A model generated the notes under the pieces. That model saw only the letters and a list, made by a program, of their open reading frames with translations. It had not been told where the DNA came from and did no database searches. From contig NZ_CP028858.1 of NCBI RefSeq assembly GCF_003058365.1, positions 496,001-560,000 on the forward strand: DNA of 64,000 nucleotides, given 5' to 3'. Below are positions 33,474 to 42,328 of the stretch, piece by piece. The stretch's first letter is position 1. The number at the start of each line of letters is the position of its first letter. Source of the DNA: Halococcoides cellulosivorans (GTDB taxonomy: Archaea > Halobacteriota > Halobacteria > Halobacteriales > Haloarculaceae). The translations under genes were made by a program, and so were the position numbers.

Positions 33474-35132
33474 ATGACACGAGATATCGAATCACCGGAT
33501 GGGGAGGAATCGACGACGGACGAGGACGGATCGACCGGGCGGGTCGACCGGCGGGACTACCTGCGCGCGATCGGGGGCCTCGGCATCGGGGGGCTGGGGA
33601 CGGCGGGCGTCGGTGCGCTGACCGGGACGGCCACGGCCCAGACGGCCTTCGACGAAAGCGCTGCCGACGAGCGCATTCGGGAGACTCAGACGGGCCCGCT
33701 CACCGTCGAGGTCGTCGACGAGAACGGCGACCCCGTGTCGGGCGCGTCGGTCGACGTCGAGATGACCGAACACGATTTCGACTGGGGCACGATGGTCAAC
33801 GCCGGGACGCTGCTCGATCGATTCGGGGAGGGCAGCGACTACCGCCAGTACCTCCAGGAACTGTTCAACACGGCCGTTCTGGAGAACATCCACAAGTGGG
33901 CCATCTGGGAGGGCAACATCCAACAGGCCGACGACGCCGTCGACTGGCTCGACGAGCACGGCTTTCGGATCCGCGGGCACACCTGTGTCTACGGCGTCGA
34001 CTACGCGATTCCGAACGACGTCCTCACGGCGGCTCAGAACGGTGACGGCCAGACCGTCCGCGACCGGACGATGGCCCACCTCCGGGAGATCATCACTCAC
34101 TACGGCGATCAGATCCAGGAGTGGGACGTCGTCAACGAGGCCGTCCACCGCGGGAAACTCCAGCAAGGCGAGTATTCGGGCGTCGATCCCGAGAACCCGA
34201 TGTCCAGCCAGACCAAGCCCTGGACGACCGATCTGCTGGCCGACTGGTATCGCGAGGCCGAGTCGGTGATCGAGGCAAACGGCCTCGACGTCGAGACCGC
34301 GACGAACGACTTCAACACGATGACGTGGGACCAGGACGAGTACTACGAACAGGTCCAGTTCCTCCTCGATCAGGGCATCGATCTGGACGCGATCGGCCAC
34401 CAGACCCACCTCGGATCGTCGACGAACCCATCGGGCCAGTCCTGGAGCTACGCGACGATCGACGCGGTCTTCGAGCGGTTCGCCGCGCTCGACGCCAACC
34501 AGCGGATCACCGAGTTCGACATGGCCGGTGACGGCTGGAGCGGGCAACAACAGCGCGCCGAGGCGTTCCGGGCCTTCCTCAAGACCGCCTACGGCCACCC
34601 CGATGTCGACCAGTTCGTGATGTGGGGGATGTGGGACGAGACGCACTGGCGCGACGAAGCGCCCTTCTTCGACGAGGACTGGTCCGAGAAACCTGCCCTC
34701 GACGTCTGGCGCACCCTCGTCCTCGACGAGTGGTGGACCGACGCCTCCGAGACGACCGCTGACGACGGGACCGCGACGGTCGACGCGTTCCTCGGTGAGC
34801 ACGACGTACGCGTCGAGACGAGCGACGGCACCACGGTCACGGAGACGGTCGCGGTCACCGACTCGTCCGCGGGCGCACGGATGACGGTCACCGTCGACGT
34901 GCCGACCACCGAGGGCCCGAACTGGGTGTCGGAGCCAGCGCCGACCGATCCGGACGGCGACGGCCTGTACGAGGACGTCTCGGGCGACGGTGACCTGAAC
35001 TTCCCGGACGTGAATCGGCTGTTCCAGACCACCGAGTCGACAGAGGTTCAGGACAACGCCGAGTATCTCGATTTCGACGGCGACGGCGACGTCGACATGC
35101 AGGACGTCCTCGCGCTGTTCGAGCGGGTCTGA
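33474..35132 (+). CDS. Secreted GH10 xylanase with dockerin-like C-terminus (copy 1)
   Basis: A 552-residue enzyme. The Tat signal is VDRRDYLRAIGGLGIGGLGT (about 22-41). A beta-sandwich N-terminal part (LTVEVVDENGDPVSGASVDV) leads into the GH10 barrel: HKWAIWEGNIQQADDAVDWL, RIRGHTCVY, acid/base Glu222 in WDVVNEAVHRG, the HQTHLGS strand, nucleophile Glu347 in RITEFDMAGD, and MWGMWDETHWRDEAPFF. A small beta domain (about 425-480) joins it to the dockerin-like module (about 490-552). GH10 enzymes cut beta-1,4-xylan internally. The next gene is a paralogue, only 85 bp away. Confidence 0.93.
   Translation: MTRDIESPDGEESTTDEDGSTGRVDRRDYLRAIGGLGIGGLGTAGVGALTGTATAQTAFDESAADERIRETQTGPLTVEVVDENGDPVSGASVDVEMTEHDFDWGTMVNAGTLLDRFGEGSDYRQYLQELFNTAVLENIHKWAIWEGNIQQADDAVDWLDEHGFRIRGHTCVYGVDYAIPNDVLTAAQNGDGQTVRDRTMAHLREIITHYGDQIQEWDVVNEAVHRGKLQQGEYSGVDPENPMSSQTKPWTTDLLADWYREAESVIEANGLDVETATNDFNTMTWDQDEYYEQVQFLLDQGIDLDAIGHQTHLGSSTNPSGQSWSYATIDAVFERFAALDANQRITEFDMAGDGWSGQQQRAEAFRAFLKTAYGHPDVDQFVMWGMWDETHWRDEAPFFDEDWSEKPALDVWRTLVLDEWWTDASETTADDGTATVDAFLGEHDVRVETSDGTTVTETVAVTDSSAGARMTVTVDVPTTEGPNWVSEPAPTDPDGDGLYEDVSGDGDLNFPDVNRLFQTTESTEVQDNAEYLDFDGDGDVDMQDVLALFERV
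34917..35132 (+). repeat. Long direct repeat encoding the dockerin-like end, copy in GH10-1
   Basis: These 216 bp, ending at the stop codon, are repeated at 36727-36942 at the end of the second GH10 gene. By eye there are about 11 differences, clearly fewer than in the catalytic parts of the two genes. Recent duplication or gene conversion of the terminal module is the simplest reading. Confidence 0.8.
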
Positions 35133-35217
35133 CCGACCCGAATCCGTCCCGACGGCACTCGATCGGACCGAATCGTGGTCTCGGAGGGGGGACCGACCGG
35201 CCACACGCGACTCACAG

Positions 35218-36942
35218 ATGACTCGAAACCACACCACGACAGATCCGGACGCACAGGTGACCACAGACGACGCCGACCGCGCAGCGACTGACGAATCACG
35301 CACCGACCCCGGGGGTGGCCGCGTCGACCGCCGGGACTACCTCCGCCTGATCGGCGGTGTCGGGATGGCCGGGGCCGCCGGGTCGATCGCTGGCCAGGCG
35401 ACGGCCCAGAGCGACGACTGGGAGGCCGCCGCCGACGAGCGCATTCGCGAGCACAGGCAGGGCCTGCTGACCGTCGCAGTCGTCGACGAGAACGGCCAGC
35501 CAGTGCCCGACGCGACCGTCGAGGTGGCGATGCAGTCTCACGACTACTGGTTCGGGTACGCGATGTCGGCGGACTTACTCGACCAGACCGACCCGGGCCA
35601 CCCCTATCGCGAGGCGCTGAAAGAGGACTTCAACGTCGTCTGGTTCGGGAACAACCACAAGTGGCGTTTCTTCGAGGAGAATCAGGAGCGTGCCGACCGC
35701 GCCACGGCGTGGGCGAAAGACAACGGCCTCGACATTCGGGGGCACGTCTGTCTGTGGGCCAACGTCAACGCCTGGCCGATTCCCGGCGACGTCGTCGACG
35801 CGATGGGCCTCGACCACCAGTCCGGCGAGAGCGGCCCCGACTTCGACGCCCAACACGTCGAGGACCGGAGCTTCGAGCACGTCCAGACGATCATCGACCA
35901 CTACGCCGACTTCGAGTACGACGGCACGTCGTATGGCTCCGTGATCGACGAGTGGGAGGTCATGAACGAGGTAGTCCACGAACCCGGATTCATCAAGGCC
36001 GTCAACGGGGTGCCGGCCCCCGACGACGCGCCCGACATCGACCCCGTCACCGATCCCGTGCTCGCGGACTACTACCAGCACGCCCGCGACGTCGCGCCCG
36101 ACGACGTGGGGCTGGCGGTCAACGACTACAACACGATGGAAGGGTCCTACGAGTACGCCCGCAGCGACTACGAGCGTCAGATCGAGTTTCTCGCCGCGAA
36201 CGGCCACCTCGATTACGTCGGGATCCAGAGTCACTTCACCGAGCAGAGTACGACGGTCTCGCCCCAGGAGGCCCTGGAGGTCCTCGATCGGTACGCCCAG
36301 CACGGCGTGCGCCTGCGCGTGACCGAGTACGACGCGACCGGCGACGACTGGTCCGACGACGAGAAGGCCGACTTCTTCGGTGACTATCTCAAAGCCGTGT
36401 TCAGTCACGAGGCGACCGACGCCTTCCTCACGGCGGGCGGGAGCGACGAACACCACTGGCGCGACGACGGGCCCTTCTTCTATGCGGGCTGGGACCCCAA
36501 GCCCGCCTACGAGGTGTATCAGAATCTGGTCTTCGACGAGTGGTGGACCGACACCGCCGAGACGACCGGTGAGGACGGGACCGCGACGGTCGACGCGTTC
36601 CTCGGCACCCACGAGGTGCGCGTCGAGACGACCGACGGCACCACGGTGACCGAGACTGTCTCGATCACCGACTCGGACGCCGGTCGACAGATCACGGTCA
36701 CCGTCGACGGATCGACCGCGGACGGTCCGAACTGGGTGTCGGAGCCAGCACCGACAGACCCGGACGGCGACGGCCTGTACGAGGACGTCTCGGGCGACGG
36801 TGACCTGAACTTCCCGGACGTGAATCGGCTGTTCCAGACCACCGAGTCGACAGAGGTCCAAGACAACGCCGAGTATCTCGATTTCGACGGCGACGGCGAC
36901 GCCGACCTCCAGGACGTGCTCGCGCTGTTCGAGATGGTCTGA
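35218..36942 (+). CDS. Secreted GH10 xylanase with dockerin-like C-terminus (copy 2)
   Basis: A 574-residue enzyme with Tat signal VDRRDYLRLIGGVGMAGAAG (about 38-57). After the N-terminal beta segment (LLTVAVVDENGQPVPDATVE) comes the GH10 barrel: HKWRFFEENQERADRATAWA, IRGHVCLWANVNAWP, acid/base Glu251 in WEVMNEVVHEPG, IQSHFTEQ, nucleophile Glu370 in RVTEYDATGD, and HHWRDDGPFFYAGW. The connecting beta domain and dockerin-like end closely match GH10 copy 1, while the catalytic domains differ much more, so the two enzymes probably have different xylan specificities. Confidence 0.93.
   Translation: MTRNHTTTDPDAQVTTDDADRAATDESRTDPGGGRVDRRDYLRLIGGVGMAGAAGSIAGQATAQSDDWEAAADERIREHRQGLLTVAVVDENGQPVPDATVEVAMQSHDYWFGYAMSADLLDQTDPGHPYREALKEDFNVVWFGNNHKWRFFEENQERADRATAWAKDNGLDIRGHVCLWANVNAWPIPGDVVDAMGLDHQSGESGPDFDAQHVEDRSFEHVQTIIDHYADFEYDGTSYGSVIDEWEVMNEVVHEPGFIKAVNGVPAPDDAPDIDPVTDPVLADYYQHARDVAPDDVGLAVNDYNTMEGSYEYARSDYERQIEFLAANGHLDYVGIQSHFTEQSTTVSPQEALEVLDRYAQHGVRLRVTEYDATGDDWSDDEKADFFGDYLKAVFSHEATDAFLTAGGSDEHHWRDDGPFFYAGWDPKPAYEVYQNLVFDEWWTDTAETTGEDGTATVDAFLGTHEVRVETTDGTTVTETVSITDSDAGRQITVTVDGSTADGPNWVSEPAPTDPDGDGLYEDVSGDGDLNFPDVNRLFQTTESTEVQDNAEYLDFDGDGDADLQDVLALFEMV
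36727..36942 (+). repeat. Long direct repeat encoding the dockerin-like end, copy in GH10-2
   Basis: Partner of the repeat at 34917-35132; it starts at CCGAACTGGGTGTCGGAGCC and runs to the stop. The differences cluster in the last 40 bp. Confidence 0.8.
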
Positions 36943-37100
36943 CGGGTCGGGCCGGGACGGACTGAGTCTGCGGGACGGATCGGCACAGTGGGGATCGTTC
37001 GATTCCGTCGGGAAAGATTTAATCACGCGTGAGGCTAACATGTAATGAACCAGGTCTGCGAGTCGGGGGGACGGGCGCGCAGACTGTGTGAAATTACACC

Positions 37101-38861
37101 ATGAACGACGACACCACACCACGATCGACCACGGGTGCATCGACCCAGGCGACCACCAGACGACGACTGCTGAAGGCCGCGGGCGCGGCCGCTGCGGGCA
37201 GTCTGGTCGGGGTCGGCCTGACGAACTCCGTCAGCGCCTCGTCGGTCGCGTCGGCCCCGCCGCGTCTGGAGCGGAAGAGCAGTTCGAGCAACCTGATCGT
37301 CGACCCGCAGGGCAACCGGGTGACGCTCCGTGGCGTCAACATCGTCGATCCGTGGCGGGCGGGCCGGGACGCCCCCTACTACAAGTTCAGGGGCGAGCGG
37401 TCGGTCCAGTTGGCGACCAACCACGACAACGGCTGGCACGCGAACATCATCCGCGTGCCGATGCAGCCCAACGACATCGCCCGGCAGGGCGCGGGATCGA
37501 TCGAACCCGGTGCGTACACCCAGGAGCAACTCGACAGCTACATCGAGAAGTACGTCGATCCGATCGTCGAGGAGTGTGCCTACCAGGGTGTGTACTGCAT
37601 TCTGGATTACCATCGGCACTGGCCGGACGGCCCGGACTGGGACCAGGCCGACCTCCACGAGGAGATCACCGACTTCTGGGACACCGTCGCGGCGCGGTAC
37701 GCCGAACAGGATCACGTCATCTTCGAGGTGTACAACGAGCCGACGACCCCGTACAACGGCGCCGGCTGTATCCAGGACTGCCCGGACGTCACCGACGATG
37801 GCTCCGAGCAGACCTGGCTCAACTGGCGCGAGACGGCTCAGCCGTGGGTCGATACGATCCGCCAGCACGCCTCGAACCTGACGATCATCGGGTCGCCCCG
37901 CTGGAGTCAGTGGACGCTCTGGGCGCCCGAACACGAGTTCGCGGGCGAGAACCTGGGCTACGTCGGGCACTTCTACACCCAGGAGGGCCTGCGCCCGCTG
38001 TCGACGTACTTCGGTGAGGCCTCCGAGCAGGTGCCCGTGTTCATCACGGAGTTCGGGTTCGGTGGCTCGGGCAGCCACATGAACGGCACGCGCGAGGAGC
38101 ACGGCCCCGAGTTCGCGGAGTTTTTCGACACCTACGACGCGGCCCACCCGATCGGCTGGTGTTTCGACTTCGACTGGGGCCCGCCGATGCTCGATCGGAG
38201 CTACGAGGTCGCCACCGAGTGGGGCGACTGGATGCAGTCGTTCCTCGCGGACAACTACGGGACGTACGCGCCCGCCGATCCGCATCCGAACGTCTCGGCG
38301 CCCGCCGCGCCCGGCGAGGTCGCACTCCTCCAGAAAGCCGACACCACCGTCGAGGTGGAGTGGCCCACCGTCGACGGGGCCGACGGCTACAACGTCTACG
38401 CGAATCAGGAGTTGCTCGGTCAGGTGAACGGGCCACCGATCGTCATCGGCGGCCTCGAACCCAGTTCGCAGGCCTGGATCGGCGTCACCGCGTACAACGA
38501 CGGTGGCTCCTCGGCGTACGTCGAGATTCCCGAGATCAACCTGCTCGGTGAGGGCGAGGGCCCCGACCTGACGCCCGACATCGGCGGTGACGCCGACCCC
38601 GAACCGCCGACCGACGAGACGCCGACCACGACCACGCCGACCGACGACGAGCCGACCTGGCCCGACGCACCGACCGATCCCGACGGCGACGGCCTGTACG
38701 AGGACCTCTCGGGCGACGGAACGGTGAACTTCCCGGACGTGAACACACTGTTCCAGAACTCCGATTCGGCTGCCGCCCAGGACAACGCGCAGTACTACGA
38801 CTTCGACGGCGACGGCACGCTCACGATGCAGGACGTCCTCGCGCTGTTCGAGACGGTCTGA
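37101..38861 (+). CDS. Secreted GH5 endoglucanase with Fn3 and dockerin-like modules
   Basis: A 586-residue enzyme. The Tat signal is TTRRRLLKAAGAAAAGSLVG (about 18-37). The GH5 domain (about 60-390) has RVTLRGVNIVDPW, YCILDYHRHWPDGPDW, acid/base Glu213 in FEVYNEPTTP, and nucleophile Glu317 in VFITEFGFGG. A fibronectin III-like domain follows (about 405-485: VALLQKADTTVEVEWPTVDG, ending AWIGVTAYNDGGSSAYVEIP), then a Pro/Thr/Glu linker (about 495-525), then the dockerin-like module (about 528-586). It is a paralogue of the GH5 enzyme at 23424, so related cellulases bracket the island. Confidence 0.9.
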   Translation: MNDDTTPRSTTGASTQATTRRRLLKAAGAAAAGSLVGVGLTNSVSASSVASAPPRLERKSSSSNLIVDPQGNRVTLRGVNIVDPWRAGRDAPYYKFRGERSVQLATNHDNGWHANIIRVPMQPNDIARQGAGSIEPGAYTQEQLDSYIEKYVDPIVEECAYQGVYCILDYHRHWPDGPDWDQADLHEEITDFWDTVAARYAEQDHVIFEVYNEPTTPYNGAGCIQDCPDVTDDGSEQTWLNWRETAQPWVDTIRQHASNLTIIGSPRWSQWTLWAPEHEFAGENLGYVGHFYTQEGLRPLSTYFGEASEQVPVFITEFGFGGSGSHMNGTREEHGPEFAEFFDTYDAAHPIGWCFDFDWGPPMLDRSYEVATEWGDWMQSFLADNYGTYAPADPHPNVSAPAAPGEVALLQKADTTVEVEWPTVDGADGYNVYANQELLGQVNGPPIVIGGLEPSSQAWIGVTAYNDGGSSAYVEIPEINLLGEGEGPDLTPDIGGDADPEPPTDETPTTTTPTDDEPTWPDAPTDPDGDGLYEDLSGDGTVNFPDVNTLFQNSDSAAAQDNAQYYDFDGDGTLTMQDVLALFETV

Positions 38862-38940
38862 GCGTCGACTGCGTCGACGTCGGGGACGTGGCCCACCTCG
38901 GAACGGCAGATTGAGGGGCCCGCCGGGCGCGAGTCGGCAC

Positions 38941-40230
38941 ATGGGAACACTCGTCGTCAAGGACGGACGCGTCCTCCGCCCGGACGGATCGATCGATCGA
39001 GCGGACGTGCGCATCGACCGCACGGCTGGCCGAATCGACGCGATCGGTGCGGACCTGTTCGGTGACGATCACCTCGACGCGTCGGGCGGCCTCGTCGTGC
39101 CGGGACTGGTCAACGCTCACACGCACGTCGCGATGACGCTTCTCCGCGGTGTCGCGGACGACAAACCGCTCCAGGCCTGGCTGGAAGAGGACATCTGGCC
39201 GCTGGAGGCCCACCTCACGCCGTCGGCGGTCCGGGCGGGCACCGAACTCGGCCTCGTCGAGATGATTCGCTCGGGCACGACCGCGTTCGCGGACATGTAC
39301 TTCCACATGCCCGAGGTCGTCGCCGCCGTCGAGAAATCGGGCCTGCGGGCCCGACTGGGCTACGGGTCGATCACGGTCGGGAAAGACGCCGACGCCGCCC
39401 GCCAGGAGTGTCGTGACGGCCTCGCTTTCGCCCGTGAGTACGACGGGGCGGCCGACGGGCGCATTCGAACGGCGTTCATGCCCCACTCGCTGACGACCGT
39501 CGGCGAACAGTTCCTCCGGGAGTTCGTCCCCGAGGCCCGCGCGGCGGACCTGCCCGTGCATCTGCACGCCAACGAGAATCGCGAGGAGGTCGCCCCGATC
39601 GTCGAGGAGCACGGCCAGCGCCCACTGGCGTACGCTGCGGACTGTGGCCTGCTCGACGCGGACGACTTCCTCGCCCACGCCGTCCACCTCGCGGACGGGG
39701 AGATCGATCTGCTCGCGGAGCGCGGAACGGGCGTGGTGCACTGCCCGGCGTCGAACATGAAACTCGCGAGCGGGATGGCCCCCGTCCAGCGCCTCCTCGA
39801 CGCGGGCGTGCCGGTCGCACTCGGCACCGACGGCGCGGCCTCGAACAACGATCTCGACGTGTTCGGAGAGATGCGCGACGCGGCGCTGGTGGGCAAACTC
39901 GCCGCCGACGACGCGAGCGCGGTCGACGCCCAGAGCGCGGTCGAAATGGCGACCGCGGGCGGGGCGGACGTCCTCGGCTTCGAGTCCGGGCGGATCGAGG
40001 CGGGCGCGAACGCCGATCTGGCCGTCCTCGATCTGGACGCGCCGCATCTGACGCCACAGCACGACCTGGTGAGCCACCTGGTCTACGCCGCCCGCGGGAG
40101 TGACGTCCGGCACACGGTCTGTGACGGCCAGGTGCTCATGGCCGATCGGGAGGTCCAGACGCTGGACGCCGACGCGGTCCGCGAGCGCGCGATCTCGGAG
40201 GCGACCGCTCTCCTCGATCGGGCGGCCTGA
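38941..40230 (+). CDS. SAH/MTA/5'-deoxyadenosine deaminase-like amidohydrolase
   Basis: A 429-residue amidohydrolase of the MtaD/DadD type, which deaminates S-adenosylhomocysteine, methylthioadenosine or 5'-deoxyadenosine. Metal ligands are visible: HxH in VNAHTHVAMTLLRGV, His in LPVHLHANENREEV, His in DDFLAHAVHLADGE, and Asp in ALGTDGAASNNDLDV; GMAPVQRLLDAGVPVALGTD is characteristic. Family length is 410-440. The ATG at 38941 is standard. It lies just after the glycoside hydrolase island but looks unrelated to it. Confidence 0.9.
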   Translation: MGTLVVKDGRVLRPDGSIDRADVRIDRTAGRIDAIGADLFGDDHLDASGGLVVPGLVNAHTHVAMTLLRGVADDKPLQAWLEEDIWPLEAHLTPSAVRAGTELGLVEMIRSGTTAFADMYFHMPEVVAAVEKSGLRARLGYGSITVGKDADAARQECRDGLAFAREYDGAADGRIRTAFMPHSLTTVGEQFLREFVPEARAADLPVHLHANENREEVAPIVEEHGQRPLAYAADCGLLDADDFLAHAVHLADGEIDLLAERGTGVVHCPASNMKLASGMAPVQRLLDAGVPVALGTDGAASNNDLDVFGEMRDAALVGKLAADDASAVDAQSAVEMATAGGADVLGFESGRIEAGANADLAVLDLDAPHLTPQHDLVSHLVYAARGSDVRHTVCDGQVLMADREVQTLDADAVRERAISEATALLDRAA

Positions 40231-40270
40231 CTCGAAACCATCAATTGGCCGCCGGACGGATCGCCGTTCG

Positions 40271-41650
40271 ATGACGGATCGCGGCGATCGATCACGATTC
40301 GACCCACGCGGCTTCTATCGGGCGATCGCCGTGCGCTGGCACCGCTGGATCGAGCGGACCGACAACCTGCTCACGCTGTCGGTGCTGGTCGTCCTCCCCG
40401 TTCTCATCGGCGGCGTCACCCTCCTCGCCAACCACGAACCCGCGCTGCCCTTTCTGCTCTTCCCGCCGCTGGCCTCGGGTGGCTACTCGCTGTTTGCCGA
40501 TCCGGGCGCGTGGCGACGAGACGTCCGGCGGTTCGTCGGTGGCCTGTCGGTCGGGGCGGCGAGCGGGTGGCTCGCGCTCGAAGCCGCGACGGCCGTGTGG
40601 TATCAGGTGCCGGCGACGAACGTCCACGCCGGCGCGGTCGCGCTGGGCGTGTTGGTGACGGCACTGGTCACGCTCGCCCTCGACCTCCAGGCTCCGGCGG
40701 CGTTCTCGACGGCGCTGCTCGTCCACGTCTCCGGCCCCGGTGGGGTCGACCCCGTGGGCTACGTCACGAGCGTGATCGCCGGGAGCCTGATCGTCGCCGG
40801 CGCGTACGTCGTCTGGCGGCGCGGCCTGTACGACCGCCGGGCGGGCCTGCTCTACGAGTCGATCGAGGCCGACGATCAGGTGCTCGTGCCCGTCTACGGC
40901 GAGACCGCGACGGCGACCGCGACGCTCGGGGCCCGCATCGCCGGTGCGCACGACGCCGGGCGGGTCGTCTTGTGTGGCCTCCTCGACGGGACGGACCCGC
41001 CCGCACATCCGGCCAGCGACGCCGATTCGGTCGACGCGGTCGCGGAGGACCTCGAACGGATCGCCGCGGCGGTCACCGATCGGGTCGGCACGCCGGTCGA
41101 CGTCGTCGTCGCGCGCGGGCGGGCCGACCGGATCCTCCGTGTCGCTCACGACACCGACTGCGATCTGATCGTCGCGCCGGCGGTGTACGCCGACGAGGGC
41201 CTCGCGCCGTTCGTCCGGGCGCTGTTCCAGAGCGACCTCGACGTGCTCGTTCACGACTCCCGGGCGGGCCGGACCGAGTGGAATCGCGTGCTCGTCCCGG
41301 TCCGGCGCGCGAGCGACGTCGCCCACAGCATGATCGACTTCGCGGACCGACTGGTGGGGTCGGGCGCGGTCAGCGTCTGTCGGTGTGTCGACGCTGCCGA
41401 CGAGCGCCCGACCGCCGAACGCGCGATCGAGCGGCTGATCACGGCGTTCGATCGCCCGATCGAGACGCGCGTCGCGGTCTCGCCCCTGGAGACGTTTCTC
41501 GACGCCTACGCCAGCCAGTACGATCTCGTCGTGATCGGTGCGAGTCGCGACCGCTCGCTGCCCTCGCGGATCCTCTCGCCGCCGACCTATCGGCGTCTCG
41601 CGGGCATCGACACCGACCTCGCGATCGTCGATCGCAACTACCGGTCCTGA
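40271..41650 (+). CDS. HPP-like membrane protein fused to Usp domains
   Basis: A 459-residue protein. Residues about 28-195 hold four to five transmembrane segments of the HPP family (LLTLSVLVVLPVLIGGVTLL, PALPFLLFPPLASGGYSLFA, then VALGVLVTALVTLALDL and VTSVIAGSLIVAGAYVVW). The cytoplasmic remainder has two universal-stress-like domains, one about 210-330 (DQVLVPVYGETATATATLGA, CDLIVAPAVYADEGL) and one about 333-459 (NRVLVPVRRASDVAHSMIDF, YDLVVIGASRDRSLPSRILS). Haloarchaeal HPP-Usp fusions have been linked to transport, but the substrate is unknown. The gene end overlaps the convergent SRPBCC gene by 13 bp. Confidence 0.8.
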   Translation: MTDRGDRSRFDPRGFYRAIAVRWHRWIERTDNLLTLSVLVVLPVLIGGVTLLANHEPALPFLLFPPLASGGYSLFADPGAWRRDVRRFVGGLSVGAASGWLALEAATAVWYQVPATNVHAGAVALGVLVTALVTLALDLQAPAAFSTALLVHVSGPGGVDPVGYVTSVIAGSLIVAGAYVVWRRGLYDRRAGLLYESIEADDQVLVPVYGETATATATLGARIAGAHDAGRVVLCGLLDGTDPPAHPASDADSVDAVAEDLERIAAAVTDRVGTPVDVVVARGRADRILRVAHDTDCDLIVAPAVYADEGLAPFVRALFQSDLDVLVHDSRAGRTEWNRVLVPVRRASDVAHSMIDFADRLVGSGAVSVCRCVDAADERPTAERAIERLITAFDRPIETRVAVSPLETFLDAYASQYDLVVIGASRDRSLPSRILSPPTYRRLAGIDTDLAIVDRNYRS

Positions 41651-42072
41651 GTGTCGAACGACTCGAAGGCGGCTTCGAGGTTGTCGAGTTCGGCACCGAA
41701 CTGTCGCTCGAAAAACGTCTCGACGCCGGGCGCGTGGCCGTCGACGACGAAGCGATTCGAGAGGCTCGTGCCCGTCTCCGTCTCCGTCAGGCGGTGCTCG
41801 CCCTGGATGTCCATCACCGATGAGCGACCCACGAACCGGACGAATGCGGGGGGATCGCGCTCGACGTCGCGGGTGTCGACGCTGACGCGTTTGTCGAGCA
41901 GCGGGATCGGCAGCGATATCTCCCAGGTCGCGCGATCCACGTGCTCGGGATCGGCATCGACCGCCTCGACGACGCTGATGGCGCGCGCCCGCTCGATCGG
42001 GTCGGCAATGAACGCCCAGACGGCGTCCCGGGGGGCGTCGATCTCGATCGTGCGTTCGAGTTCGACGGTCAT
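41638..42072 (-). CDS. SRPBCC (START/CoxG-like) ligand-binding protein
   Basis: A 144-residue helix-grip protein. The start MTVELERTIEIDAPRDAVWA is a classic SRPBCC opening, followed by the curved sheet (WEISLPIPLLDKRVSVDTRD, then VRFVGRSSVMDIQGEHRLTE) and the long C-terminal helix (FFERQFGAELDNLEAAFESF). Such proteins bind hydrophobic ligands or act as CoxG-like accessory proteins. The ATG at 42072 is favoured. Its end overlaps the 3' end of the HPP-Usp gene on the other strand. Confidence 0.85.
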   Translation of the reverse strand: MTVELERTIEIDAPRDAVWAFIADPIERARAISVVEAVDADPEHVDRATWEISLPIPLLDKRVSVDTRDVERDPPAFVRFVGRSSVMDIQGEHRLTETETGTSLSNRFVVDGHAPGVETFFERQFGAELDNLEAAFESFDTQDR

Positions 42073-42126
42073 GGCCGCACTGGGGTGTCCGTCACAATAG
42101 GTGGCGTGGTCTCGGCCGTCCACCCG

Positions 42127-42303
42127 TTAGGCTAGCGTCTGGACCGCGACGATCGCGGCGACGCCCGCGGCGACCGCGAGCGCGAACCCACCCCCGGCGA
42201 TCAGGTTGTCTGCCGCGGCGACGGCCATCACGCCCGCACCGAGTGCGGCGACGGCGAGCCCCGCGAGTGCGATGCCGACCGGTCGATCGGTCTGTGTCTC
42301 CAT
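42127..42303 (-). CDS. Small two-helix membrane protein (58 residues)
   Basis: A 58-residue open frame with two hydrophobic segments, VGIALAGLAVAALGAGVMAV and FALAVAAGVAAIVAVQTLA, separated by ADNLIAGGG. It begins with an ATG at 42303 and ends in TAA. It lies on the same strand between the PhoU-like gene (42329-43378; 25 bp gap) and the SRPBCC gene, consistent with one transcript. Alanine-rich hydrophobic micro-proteins of this kind are common in haloarchaea; function unknown. Confidence 0.6.
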   Translation of the reverse strand: METQTDRPVGIALAGLAVAALGAGVMAVAAADNLIAGGGFALAVAAGVAAIVAVQTLA

Positions 42304-42328
42304 GCAGGCTCAACGGAGAGCGCCCACT

